A DNA stretch of 64,000 nucleotides from CAYTIB01 sp964437725 (GTDB lineage: Bacteria; UBA8248; JACPRG01; G963555815), in assembly GCA_964437725.1 (NCBI GenBank), contig CAYTIB010000026.1:62001-126000 (forward strand), in the 5' to 3' direction. The notes below the pieces were generated by a model that worked only from the letters and a program-made list of their open reading frames with translations, searched no databases and was not told the DNA's origin. Position numbers and translations under genes: made by a program. This document shows, piece by piece, positions 54,580-62,850 of this stretch. Every line of letters starts with the position of its first letter. Positions within the stretch are counted from its first letter, which is position 1.

Positions 54580-55790
54580 AATTGCCCATCTATTTAGACA
54601 ACCATGCCACCACCCCGGCTGATCCGCGGGTATTAGAGGCCATGGAGCCCTACTTTCTGACAGATTTTGGCAATGCAGCCAGTCGAAATCACTCCTTTGG
54701 ATGGCGGGCTGAGGAGGCTGTGGATGAGGGCCGTGCTCAGGTGGCCGCGCTGATCAATGCTGATCCCAAAGAAATCATTTTTACTAGTGGGGCTACCGAA
54801 TCCGACAATCTCGCTCTCAAAGGCGTGGCCACAATGTATAAGGAAAAGGGCCGCCATATCATTACCTGTAAAATTGAGCATAAAGCCATCCTTGACAGCG
54901 CCAAAACACTCGAGCGAGAGGGCTTCGAGGTTACTTATTTGGAGCCTGACGAGCACGGGCAAATCTCGGCCGAAAAAGTCGCCGAACACCTTCGTGACGA
55001 CACAATCTTGGTCTCGATCATGTTGGCAAACAACGAGATCGGCACCATTAATCCAATTGCCGCAATAGGCAAAATCTGTAAAGAGCGCGGGGTTTTACTT
55101 CACACGGATGCTGTGCAAGGGGTAGGTAAAATTCCTGTAGACGTCCAGGCAATGAATATCGACTTACTGTCACTCTCCGCCCACAAATTTTACGGACCAA
55201 AGGGAGTAGGAGCCATTTACGTCCGGCGAAAAAAACCCCGGGTCCGACTAGCACCTATTATTGACGGTGGCGGTCATGAACGTGGAATGCGTTCGGGAAC
55301 TCTCAACGTAACGGGAATCGTCGGCCTAGGCGAAGCCTGCCGGCTCTGCCGGGAGGAAATGCAAGCAGAGGGTCAGCGGCTCACCGAACTTAGAAACAGG
55401 CTTCATAGCGGGATCACTGAGCGGATGGATGAGGTTCACCTGAACGGACACCCTACTGACCGCCTGCCTCACGCGTTGAATTTGAGCTTCGCTTACGTAG
55501 AGGGCGAGTCCATGCTGATGGGTTTGAACGATATTGCGGTCTCCTCCGGATCGGCGTGCACATCTGCAACTTTAGAACCATCTTACGTTTTGAAGGGTAT
55601 CGGCCGGGGCGATGAATTAGCTCATTCTTCCCTTCGATTTGGTCTCGGACGGTTCAACACCGAAGAAGAAGTAGATTACACGGTTGGGCGGGTTGTGGAA
55701 GTTGTAGACCGCCTGCGAGAGATGAGTCCATTGTACGAAATGGCAAAAGAAGGTATCGACTTGACAGCTATCGAGTGGGGAGAACGCTAA
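54576..55790 (+). CDS. iscS: Cysteine desulfurase IscS
   Basis: Takes sulfur from cysteine for Fe-S and thio-modified products. From ATG 54576 it is 404 residues, the length of E. coli IscS. The PLP lysine is K204 (SLSAHKFYGPKG) and the mobile persulfide cysteine is in SSGSACTSATLEPSY (about residue 326). A longer upstream start lies inside the regulator gene and is rejected. It is coupled to iscR by an ATGA overlap and is followed by iscU after 44 bases. Confidence 0.97.
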   Translation: MKLPIYLDNHATTPADPRVLEAMEPYFLTDFGNAASRNHSFGWRAEEAVDEGRAQVAALINADPKEIIFTSGATESDNLALKGVATMYKEKGRHIITCKIEHKAILDSAKTLEREGFEVTYLEPDEHGQISAEKVAEHLRDDTILVSIMLANNEIGTINPIAAIGKICKERGVLLHTDAVQGVGKIPVDVQAMNIDLLSLSAHKFYGPKGVGAIYVRRKKPRVRLAPIIDGGGHERGMRSGTLNVTGIVGLGEACRLCREEMQAEGQRLTELRNRLHSGITERMDEVHLNGHPTDRLPHALNLSFAYVEGESMLMGLNDIAVSSGSACTSATLEPSYVLKGIGRGDELAHSSLRFGLGRFNTEEEVDYTVGRVVEVVDRLREMSPLYEMAKEGIDLTAIEWGER

Positions 55791-55834
55791 AAACGTTCTG
55801 TCGTACACTAAACGAAATTAACGAGGAGTCACAA

Positions 55835-56221
55835 ATGGTTTACAGCGAGAAGGTTGTGGAGCACTTTGACAACCCCAGGAACTTAGGGAGTCTAGATAAG
55901 GAAGACCCGGACGTTGGAACCGGTCTCGCCGGTGCTCCCGAATGTGGTGACGTCATGAAACTACAAATCAAGGTAAACGATGAGGGCTTAATTGAAGACG
56001 CCAAGTTTAAAACCTTCGGTTGTGGTAGTGCAATCGCAAGCTCAAGTCTCGCCACAGAAATGATGAAGGGGAAAACCCCTGACGAGGCTATGGAGATCAA
56101 AAACACGCAGATAGTGGAGGAACTGAGTCTTCCTCCCGTTAAAATTCATTGCTCGGTTTTGGCAGAGGATGCTATTCGTGCTGCCATTAAGGATTACAAG
56201 ACAAAAAAATCCGACACATAA
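55835..56221 (+). CDS. iscU: Fe-S cluster scaffold IscU
   Basis: The 128-residue scaffold where IscS builds clusters. The three ligand cysteines C37 (GAPECGD), C63 (FGCGSA) and C106 (IHCSVLAEDA) are at exactly the E. coli positions, with the conserved Asp39. The HscA recognition site LPPVK is present at residues 99-103. ATG 55835 has CGAGGAG upstream; a start at 55775 would be inside the iscS end. Confidence 0.97.
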   Translation: MVYSEKVVEHFDNPRNLGSLDKEDPDVGTGLAGAPECGDVMKLQIKVNDEGLIEDAKFKTFGCGSAIASSSLATEMMKGKTPDEAMEIKNTQIVEELSLPPVKIHCSVLAEDAIRAAIKDYKTKKSDT

Positions 56222-56281
56222 AGCTGAGCACGACCTCTTGGACATTTAAGACAAAAGGTGGCAATTGAGAAGGAGAGGGGA

Positions 56282-56605
56282 ATGATCACCCTAACGGACA
56301 GCGCAATTCAACAGGTAAAGAAACTCCAGGAAGAACAATCTCTTGAAGAATATGCTCTTCGTGTAGGCATCCAAGGTGGGGGCTGCTCGGGTTTATCCTA
56401 TACGCTAGGTTTTGACTCTGAAGTCAAGGAAAAGGATAAGATTTTTGATATCGAAGGTATCAAGATAGTAGTCGATATGAAAAGCCTGCTTTACCTCGGG
56501 GGCACGAAATTAGTCTACGAAGATTCAATGCTCGGCGGTGGATTTCGGTTCGAAAATCCGAATGCAAAACGGACCTGCGGCTGCGGTAGTTCCTTTACAG
56601 CATAA
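56282..56605 (+). CDS. iscA: A-type Fe-S carrier IscA
   Basis: A 107-residue carrier that passes clusters to targets. Cysteines C35 (GGGCSGLSY), C99 and C101 (TCGCGSSF) match the E. coli IscA positions. ATG 56282 has GGAGAGGGG upstream, better than the TTG at 56258. It is the last gene before the intra-operon terminator at 56676-56727. Confidence 0.96.
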   Translation: MITLTDSAIQQVKKLQEEQSLEEYALRVGIQGGGCSGLSYTLGFDSEVKEKDKIFDIEGIKIVVDMKSLLYLGGTKLVYEDSMLGGGFRFENPNAKRTCGCGSSFTA

Positions 56606-56675
56606 GACTCACTTGGGTGCGACCTGTTTAGCTCGATCATCAGGGTCAAAAAAACTCGGAAATGTTTGTAGCGGG

Positions 56676-56727
56676 GGTCTTTCCGGGAAGGGGCAAGTTA
56701 GAAGCCCCCGGGGGGGCCTTTGTTTTT
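56676..56727 (+). terminator. Terminator or attenuator between iscA and hscB
   Basis: GGTCTTTCCGGG (56676-56687) can pair over its full twelve bases with CCCGGGGGGGCC (56707-56718), with four G-T pairs, and a TTTGTTTTT run follows. It lies in the 190-base gap inside the isc operon and would lower transcription of hscB, hscA, fdx and iscX relative to iscSUA. Confidence 0.65.
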
Positions 56728-56795
56728 GGAAGAATGCTTTTACCCGTTGAAATAAAAGAGTACTAAACGACCACAAAGGTTATGGAATTCGCAGA

Positions 56796-57479
56796 ATGGA
56801 AAACACGCTCCCGTCATTAATCGAGAATACCTGTTGGAAGTGCCGCCAAAAAACAAAACCAGATCTTTTTTGTGATCACTGCTCCAAGATCCAACCTGCG
56901 GGACCAAATGTGGATTTTTTCACTGTCTTGGGACTTTCAAGGCGTATGACCATTGATAAAAAGGATCTGGAGCAACGCTACTATGACCGGAGCCGGAAGA
57001 CTCATCCCGATTATTTTCAAGATGCTGATCCGTACGAACAACAACTGAGCCTAGAACAGTCCGCCATCCTGAACCAGGCCTACCAGGCTCTTCGAGAGTC
57101 ATTCTCCCGTGCGGAATGCCTGGTCAAGCTTGTGCAAGGATCTGACCAGGATATTGCCGCTACACCTCCTCAAGAGTTGCTAGAGGAGGTTTTTGATTTT
57201 AATGAAAGGCTACAAGATCTCAAAATTGAGCAAGACGAAGAAGAGAAAAAAAGATTGGTAGGGTCCCTCGGGAAAGATAAGGCACAGTTCATGGAGAAAG
57301 AAACTGTCTTAAGAAAAGACCTTGACGTTTTGTTCACCCGCTGGGACGCTGCCTTCGAAACAGGCGAAGATACCAGTGAGACCATCGAAAGTCTCCGCTC
57401 CCTACTCGCGCAACGGAAATATGTTCAGAACGCTATTAGCGACATTGAAGAGGCCATAAATTGCCCTACGTCAGTCTGA
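56796..57479 (+). CDS. hscB: Co-chaperone HscB with N-terminal zinc-finger
   Basis: The J-protein that loads IscU onto HscA and stimulates its ATPase. Of 227 residues, 1-32 hold a CxxC...CxxC pair (C13, C16, C26, C29), 39-110 the J-domain with H70-P71-D72 and a helical C-terminal domain for IscU. E. coli HscB (about 171 residues) lacks the cysteine pairs; the same added zinc finger is known from the mitochondrial HSCB. The gene starts after the internal terminator and overlaps hscA by 19 bases. Confidence 0.93.
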   Translation: MENTLPSLIENTCWKCRQKTKPDLFCDHCSKIQPAGPNVDFFTVLGLSRRMTIDKKDLEQRYYDRSRKTHPDYFQDADPYEQQLSLEQSAILNQAYQALRESFSRAECLVKLVQGSDQDIAATPPQELLEEVFDFNERLQDLKIEQDEEEKKRLVGSLGKDKAQFMEKETVLRKDLDVLFTRWDAAFETGEDTSETIESLRSLLAQRKYVQNAISDIEEAINCPTSV

Positions 57480-59329
57480 GCGGTCCCGGTCCAAGCGATC
57501 CAGAACCCGTCATTGGGATAGACCTTGGAACCACGAAGAGTGTGGTTGCCTATATGGATGGGAACGAACCGCAAGTTATTCCGGACGAGGAAGGTAATGT
57601 CATCCTCCCGTCGGTGATTGGAATAGGCGAAAACGAAATTACCGTTGGCGACGAAGCACGAAAATATTCTATCAAGCAGGCCGATCGAACAATCACCTCA
57701 ATTAAGCGCTTTATGGGTCGATCTCTATCTGATGTCCGAGATGATCTCCCCTTCTTGCCTTTTGAAATTTCGTCTAGCGAGGATTCGATTATCCACGTAC
57801 GCATTGGGGATCGAGACTACACTCCACCTGAGCTTTCCGCAATAATCCTGCGAAAGTTAAAGGAGCGAGCTGAGATCAAACTGGGACAGGAGGTAAGAAA
57901 AGCCGTGATAACCGTCCCTGCCCATTTCAACGATAGCCAGCGGCAATCGACTAAAGATGCGGGGCGTATTGCAGGCCGGGAAGGCTTGCGTATAGTAAAC
58001 GAGCCCACTGCCGCCTCTCTTGCCTACGGCTTAGATCGTAGAGAGCAGGGATTGATCGCTGTCTATGATTTTGGCGGGGGCACCTTCGATATCTCTATTC
58101 TCAAGCTACATGAGGGGATATTCGAAGTCCTGTCAACAAACGGGGATTCTCACTTGGGTGGAGACGATATAGACAACGCTTTAATCAAGCATTTTCGGCC
58201 AGGAATAGAGAAAGCTACCGGATTACAATTGGGGGAAAATGGGGGGCTTTTACAAGCTTTAAAAGATACGTTGGAGAAGGCCAAGATTCAAATCTCCATC
58301 ATCGAAGAAGTTGCCGTTAAGGTACCTCTTCCGGGGGGGGAGATCTTTTCTGAATCGCTCACCCTGGAAACTTTTGAACTGCTAGCGTCACCTATTGTCG
58401 ATCGCACTTTACCCCCTTGTCGACAAGCACTAAAGGACGCTGGGATTTCCGCCTCGGAACTGGATGAAGTGATTCTTGTCGGCGGGACAACATTAATTCC
58501 GATGGTCCAACGGAAAGTCGAAAATCTATTTGGTAAAGTTCCACACACAGATCTTAATCCACGGGAAGTAGTTGCCCGAGGCGCAGCAGTTCAGGCCGGG
58601 ATCTTGGCAGGTGTGGTTCAAGAAATTCTTCTACTGGATGTTACTCCACTTTCCTTAGGGATTGAGGTAATGGGCGGGGTATCAAGCGTTTTAATTCCCC
58701 GAAACAGTACTATCCCAACAAGCACCCGCGAGGTGTTTACCACTTACGTCGACGGGCAAGTCTCCGTGGATATTCATATCGTCCAAGGAGAGCGTGAACT
58801 GGTTGAAGACAATCGCAGTTTGGCGCGGTTCCAACTCAGGGAAATAGAACCTATGCCAGCGGGTGCTCCTCGGATCGAGGTAACTTTCCTGATTGACGCC
58901 AATGGAATCCTTAACGTTTCTGCCAAAGACGTAAGTACCGGAAAAACCCAGTCAGTGGAGGTAAAACCCTCTTATGGATTAACTGACAACGAGGTAGAAC
59001 GCATGATCCGTGAATCCTTTGACTTCGCCGAATCGGATTTAAGCGCGCGACTTCTCATAGACGAAAAAACCCAAGGAGAAGCGGTTATTCGCGCCACGCG
59101 CAAAGCACTCGCACAGGGAGTCGGTCTTATTGCAAATAAAGAAAGAGAGGAAATTGAAAAAGCCCTGGCAGCATTAGAAATCGCTCTCAGTGGCGAGGAA
59201 CGAGAGATAATTCAATCTCGTATGAAGCAACTCAACGAAACAGCTCAGAATCTTGCCGAAACATTAATGGATCACACACTAAAATTTGCTGTGAAAGACC
59301 GTCCGGTGGAAGAGTTCCTAGAAGGATAA
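57461..59329 (+). CDS. hscA: Fe-S assembly Hsp70 HscA
   Basis: A 622-residue Hsp70 that drives cluster release from IscU. It has the phosphate-1 motif IGIDLGTTKSVVAYMDG (about 18-34), TVPAHFNDSQRQSTKDAG, DFGGGTFDISIL, and VGGTTLIPMVQRKV before the peptide-binding domain from about 390. The start is TTG at 57461, inside the hscB end, so translation is coupled. The length and motif order fit HscA (E. coli 616) rather than DnaK. Confidence 0.95.
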   Translation: MPYVSLSGPGPSDPEPVIGIDLGTTKSVVAYMDGNEPQVIPDEEGNVILPSVIGIGENEITVGDEARKYSIKQADRTITSIKRFMGRSLSDVRDDLPFLPFEISSSEDSIIHVRIGDRDYTPPELSAIILRKLKERAEIKLGQEVRKAVITVPAHFNDSQRQSTKDAGRIAGREGLRIVNEPTAASLAYGLDRREQGLIAVYDFGGGTFDISILKLHEGIFEVLSTNGDSHLGGDDIDNALIKHFRPGIEKATGLQLGENGGLLQALKDTLEKAKIQISIIEEVAVKVPLPGGEIFSESLTLETFELLASPIVDRTLPPCRQALKDAGISASELDEVILVGGTTLIPMVQRKVENLFGKVPHTDLNPREVVARGAAVQAGILAGVVQEILLLDVTPLSLGIEVMGGVSSVLIPRNSTIPTSTREVFTTYVDGQVSVDIHIVQGERELVEDNRSLARFQLREIEPMPAGAPRIEVTFLIDANGILNVSAKDVSTGKTQSVEVKPSYGLTDNEVERMIRESFDFAESDLSARLLIDEKTQGEAVIRATRKALAQGVGLIANKEREEIEKALAALEIALSGEEREIIQSRMKQLNETAQNLAETLMDHTLKFAVKDRPVEEFLEG

Positions 59330-59377
59330 TCCGGTACACGGCGGTAACTAAATCGAAAAGGGGGAATAAGTTCCAAG

Positions 59378-59773
59378 ATGTACAATATTACGTTCTTTCC
59401 AGACAATATAACAGTAGAAGCCGAAGAAGGTGAACGCATCCTCGAACTAGCCAACGACAATGGAATCTTCATTGATAGTAATTGTGGCGGATTCTGCGCT
59501 TGTAGCACGTGCCACGTTATCGTTAGAAAGGGAGGGGAACATTTCGCTGAAGCCACCGAGGAAGAAGATGATCAGCTGGATGAGGCAACGGGCGTAACAC
59601 TAACTAGTCGCCTGAGTTGCCAGTGCACCCTTGGCGATGAGGGTCCCGGCAAGGGTGAGTTAACTATCGAGATTCCCGTACACAACCGAAACGCTCCGGG
59701 AATCGTCGGAGGGCATTCCCACGGCGACGACGGGCATGACCACGAATCCGATCACGACCATGGGGAAGGCTAA
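59378..59773 (+). CDS. fdx: Isc-type [2Fe-2S] ferredoxin with His-rich tail
   Basis: A 131-residue adrenodoxin-type ferredoxin giving electrons for Fe-S assembly. The ligands are C36, C42, C45 and C81 with the C-x5-C-x2-C-x35-C spacing of E. coli Fdx; extra cysteines at 40 and 83. Beyond the normal end it has about 25 residues rich in His, Asp and Glu (GGHSHGDDGHDHESDHDH). It follows hscA by 48 bases and precedes iscX. Confidence 0.96.
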   Translation: MYNITFFPDNITVEAEEGERILELANDNGIFIDSNCGGFCACSTCHVIVRKGGEHFAEATEEEDDQLDEATGVTLTSRLSCQCTLGDEGPGKGELTIEIPVHNRNAPGIVGGHSHGDDGHDHESDHDHGEG

Positions 59774-59783
59774 AGGCAACAAA

Positions 59784-59999
59784 ATGAAATTTGCATGGCA
59801 TGATTCCGAAGAAATCGGCATCCAACTTTTTGAGCGCTACCCAGACGTTGATCCCCTGACCATCCGTTTTACCGACCTTCACCGTTGGGTTACAGAATTG
59901 GAAAATTTTGACGACAACCCGAAAGAATCAAATGAAGGGATCTTAGAAGCTATTCAGATGGCTTGGTTGGAGGAGGTCCGTGATAATCAGGAAGATTAG
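59784..59999 (+). CDS. iscX: IscX small acidic Isc protein
   Basis: A 71-residue protein, the usual last gene of the ISC operon; it binds IscS and iron and modulates desulfurase activity. The family sequence pattern MKFAWHDSEEIGIQLFERYPDVDP and IRFTDLHRWVTELE.F is intact. ATG 59784 has AAAGG upstream, ten bases after the fdx stop. It ends 23 bases from a convergent helicase gene. Confidence 0.95.
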   Translation: MKFAWHDSEEIGIQLFERYPDVDPLTIRFTDLHRWVTELENFDDNPKESNEGILEAIQMAWLEEVRDNQED

Positions 60000-60022
60000 A
60001 CCCCCATTTCACTTTTAGATTG

Positions 60023-61300
60023 TCAGCGGCGTCGGAAGGACCTGCTTCTTCTAGAGCGGGGTGAGGGTGGCGATGAACCAGCTTGCTTCTCTTCCAGGTC
60101 TAAGACATAGCCGAAATCGCCGTAATCGAAGTCCGCTTCCCTTTGGCGTTCAATTTTTTTCCCAATTAGGCGTTCGATTGCTTCCACTTGGCGCGCTTCA
60201 TTTTGGGTAACGAGCGTGATTGCCCACCCGTTGGATTCTGCTCGCCCTGTCCGACCGATTCGATGAATGTAATCTTCTGGGTTTTCTGGAACATTGTAGT
60301 TGATCACATATTGAATACCCTCGATGTCCAATCCTCGTGCCGCTACGTCAGTGGCTACTAGGATTTGGTACTTGCCTTTCCGAAAGTCGGACAGCGCTTT
60401 TTCCCGCTCCCGTTGCCGGCGATCTGAGTGTATCAAATCCACTGAGAATCCGCCTCTTTCCAGTTTTTGACCCAAAGTATTAACGTCCTGTCGAGTGCGC
60501 GCGAAAAGGAGCAGGCGATCGTACTCCCTTCTTTTGAGAATATGGAGTAGTAAATCCATTTTTTTTGCTTTGGAAATAGCGTAGGCTGAATGCTCCACGC
60601 TGGATGCAGGAGCCGAACGCCGACCGACCTCAATTGTCATTGGATCATTCAGAGTGGCACCTGCCAGGGACCGGATCCCCACCGGGATCGTCGCCGAGTA
60701 AAGCATGGACTGCCGCTTCTGTGGAATCAACTTGAGAATCTTTCTGATATCGGGAGCGAATCCCATGTCTAACATACGGTCAGCTTCGTCTAAAACTAGG
60801 AATTGCAGCCCTTTGAATTGGACATTCTTCCGGCGGATATGGTCAAGCAACCGACCCGGAGTAGCCACAACCACGTCCGCTCCATCCGAAAGTCTCTTTG
60901 CCTGTCGATCAATATTCACACCCCCATATATACGAACAATTTTGCATTTGCTAAATTTTGCCAGGATCTCAAAATGTTCGGAAACCTGTACAGCCAACTC
61001 GCGAGTGGGAGTCAAGATCAAAGCTCGAGGTCCCCTGCCTGGTTTCATTCTTTGCAGAATGGTCAGGGCAAACACGCCCGTTTTCCCAGTGCCGGTCTGA
61101 GCGCAAGCTATCAAATCACGACCTAGCAAGGCCGCGGGGATGGCTTTACATTGAACCGGTGTCGGATTTTCCCACCCAGCGCTATGAATAGCGCGGAGCA
61201 ATTGATCCGAAAGACCCAACGATTCAAAAGAATCGCGCACGTCAGAAACTTCAGATTGAACTGGTTCCGCTTGAGAGAGTACCAGGTCTAATGTCTCCAT
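60023..61300 (-). CDS. DEAD-box RNA helicase (RhlE-like)
   Basis: A 425-residue RNA helicase. Motifs: Q-motif region GWENPTPVQCKAIP, AQTGTGKTGVF, PTRELAVQVSEHF, VLDEADRMLDMGF, SATIPVGIRS, then RGLDIEGIQYVINYNVP and HRIGRTGRAESNG. The C-terminus is short and Arg/Ser-rich (SRRSRSFRRR), typical of RhlE proteins involved in cold-shock RNA handling and ribosome assembly. ATG 61300 is chosen; a TTG at 61348 would add 16 residues. It is preceded by a strong promoter at 61515-61542, giving a leader of about 200 bases. Confidence 0.92.
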   Translation of the reverse strand: METLDLVLSQAEPVQSEVSDVRDSFESLGLSDQLLRAIHSAGWENPTPVQCKAIPAALLGRDLIACAQTGTGKTGVFALTILQRMKPGRGPRALILTPTRELAVQVSEHFEILAKFSKCKIVRIYGGVNIDRQAKRLSDGADVVVATPGRLLDHIRRKNVQFKGLQFLVLDEADRMLDMGFAPDIRKILKLIPQKRQSMLYSATIPVGIRSLAGATLNDPMTIEVGRRSAPASSVEHSAYAISKAKKMDLLLHILKRREYDRLLLFARTRQDVNTLGQKLERGGFSVDLIHSDRRQREREKALSDFRKGKYQILVATDVAARGLDIEGIQYVINYNVPENPEDYIHRIGRTGRAESNGWAITLVTQNEARQVEAIERLIGKKIERQREADFDYGDFGYVLDLEEKQAGSSPPSPRSRRSRSFRRR

Positions 61301-61514
61301 GATGACCACAAACGCATTAAAAAAAACACGGGGCCTACTCGCGTCCAACTGGGCTGCATCTTTACGCTCGTTCGGGACTTGAGAAATTTCCGTTTGGCTT
61401 AGAATGCCAAAACCCGCAGAAGCCAGGCTTTATTGTCCTCAACCTCTTGCCCCTATTAAAGGCCGGGACATACAAACTCGTGCTTACTAGTTACAACCTT
61501 GTCCACCGCAAATC

Positions 61515-61542
61515 AATATATTTTCTGTTTAGGATTTATCAA
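61515..61542 (-). promoter_or_regulatory. Promoter with long leader for the DEAD-box helicase
   Basis: On the minus strand TTGATA (61537-61542), 16 bases, TATATT (61515-61520). The start would be about 205 bases upstream of the helicase ATG. The whole gap 61301-61632 contains this promoter and a short imperfect TGGCTT/AAGCCA stem in the leader; there is no further gene. Confidence 0.55.
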
Positions 61543-61632
61543 GCACGTCCTTTAGTGTGGGACTCTTGTCTTTTTCTGAAAAGAGAAACTTTGATGAGAA
61601 CATGACTCCGAACGGAATCTAGTTACCTATGC

Positions 61633-62409
61633 TCACTGATAGGGGAAGCTTTTAATGCCACACTGTTCCCTTCGAAACATTTCCTTGCGAAACAGTTCGA
61701 TCGTGCCATTAAACGGGAAAAGCTTCCGGGTGACTAGAAAATTCGGATCCGTGGACAAAGGGTGCCAATAAACCCCCTCCTCATCAATGCAGATTTCCGG
61801 CAACAGATTTCCTCTAGACAACTTCTTCCCTTCCCGAGAGAACCCTCCCTGAATCAGGGGCCGAAGGAAGATATCTGATTGGGCAAATCCTTGTTCCAAA
61901 AAAAAATCCGTGAATTCCTGTTCACTTTCTTCTGCCGCAGGGGTCGCTGTTCCGCCAAGCTTCGGCTGAAAACCAAGTTGCAGCAATTGTTTCACCCCTT
62001 CCATTGTTCGTTTCCAGCTATTAGAACCTCGATAAAAATCGTTCAAAGACGGGTTGGCACTATCAAAACTAACTTGGAAATTCAGATTCTCCGGCGAAAA
62101 GTCACTAATTCGCTCGAGGCGATGTGGGGTTAATATCGTAGCGTTGGTAAGAATTGTCGTCTTGATCCGAGGAACCGAATAATCGAGGAGGTGAAAAATA
62201 TTTGGATGCAAAAAGGGCTCACCACCGGTCAAATAGAGTTCATCAAACCCCAAATTCGTAGCTTCTTTTATCAATCGACGAAACTTATTGGTATTTATCG
62301 CCCGAGGTGCGGCCATTGGGTGAGAGCGAACGACACAATATGAGCAAGAAAGATTGCAATCGTAGTTCGTATAAACCCACAGGCGAGCAGGCAAAAATTC
62401 GGAAGTCAT
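61633..62409 (-). CDS. Lone radical SAM protein (MoaA/PqqE-like core)
   Basis: A 258-residue radical SAM protein with CNLSCSYC at residues 18-25 (the 4Fe-4S site), LYLTGGEPFLHP (residues about 58-69) and the TILTNATILTP strand. The SAM-binding barrel is present up to about residue 215, then a short C-terminus with a single Cys, so a SPASM-type second cluster is absent. Targets cannot be derived: no peptide precursor, no cofactor genes and no maturase partner adjoin it. The nearest neighbours are a DEAD helicase and, divergently, a LLM oxidoreductase. Confidence 0.8.
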   Translation of the reverse strand: MTSEFLPARLWVYTNYDCNLSCSYCVVRSHPMAAPRAINTNKFRRLIKEATNLGFDELYLTGGEPFLHPNIFHLLDYSVPRIKTTILTNATILTPHRLERISDFSPENLNFQVSFDSANPSLNDFYRGSNSWKRTMEGVKQLLQLGFQPKLGGTATPAAEESEQEFTDFFLEQGFAQSDIFLRPLIQGGFSREGKKLSRGNLLPEICIDEEGVYWHPLSTDPNFLVTRKLFPFNGTIELFRKEMFRREQCGIKSFPYQ

Positions 62410-62850
62410 CCACCATTCCCCACGAGGAATAAACCAAGTACACAGTATCCACTGGGGATACCGTTGCTCATCTTTGTCACGCCCGTTTATCCCCTACTTA
62501 CTAAACACAGCCACTCACAGTATCCAGGATAATCTGAACAGCAATCTAACTTAAAATGTATTGTATTGGGATTAGCAAAAACCCCGTGGGTTGCCGTACT
62601 TTAACCCTCCTGTTTAATCCACCTTACTGTTCGAAACAATTCTCAGTTTGAAACGGGAAGACCACCCTAAGATTAAGCAGGATAGAAAAGCGATGTAAAG
62701 CTAAAATACAATGCTGCTTTTCGCACCAATGCAGTCATGTTTACAAAAAGAGTTTTTCGTATTTCTGGCACTTACCGGAATCTCCTGATAAACTCGCCGG
62801 GCGTGGCTGTGGTTTCCCAATACTATCTTCTAAGGTCTGGAGACCTGCTA
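62410..62850. other. Divergent intergenic region before the LLM oxidoreductase
   Basis: About 440 bases between the divergent radical SAM and oxidoreductase genes. I see an 11-base direct repeat CACAGTATCCA (62441-62451 and 62516-62526), 75 bases apart, and no open frame with a good ribosome binding site. A longer version of the oxidoreductase frame could begin at 62737 but its first 38 codons have no family resemblance. Confidence 0.45.

Noticed and set aside
61301..61632. tRNA or small RNA gene in the gap before the helicase
   Set aside because: No cloverleaf or TTCGA arm fits, and the only strong signal is the promoter for the helicase.
62441..62526. An 11-base direct repeat CACAGTATCCA
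   Set aside because: Only two copies, 75 bases apart and without relation to a visible promoter; could occur by chance.
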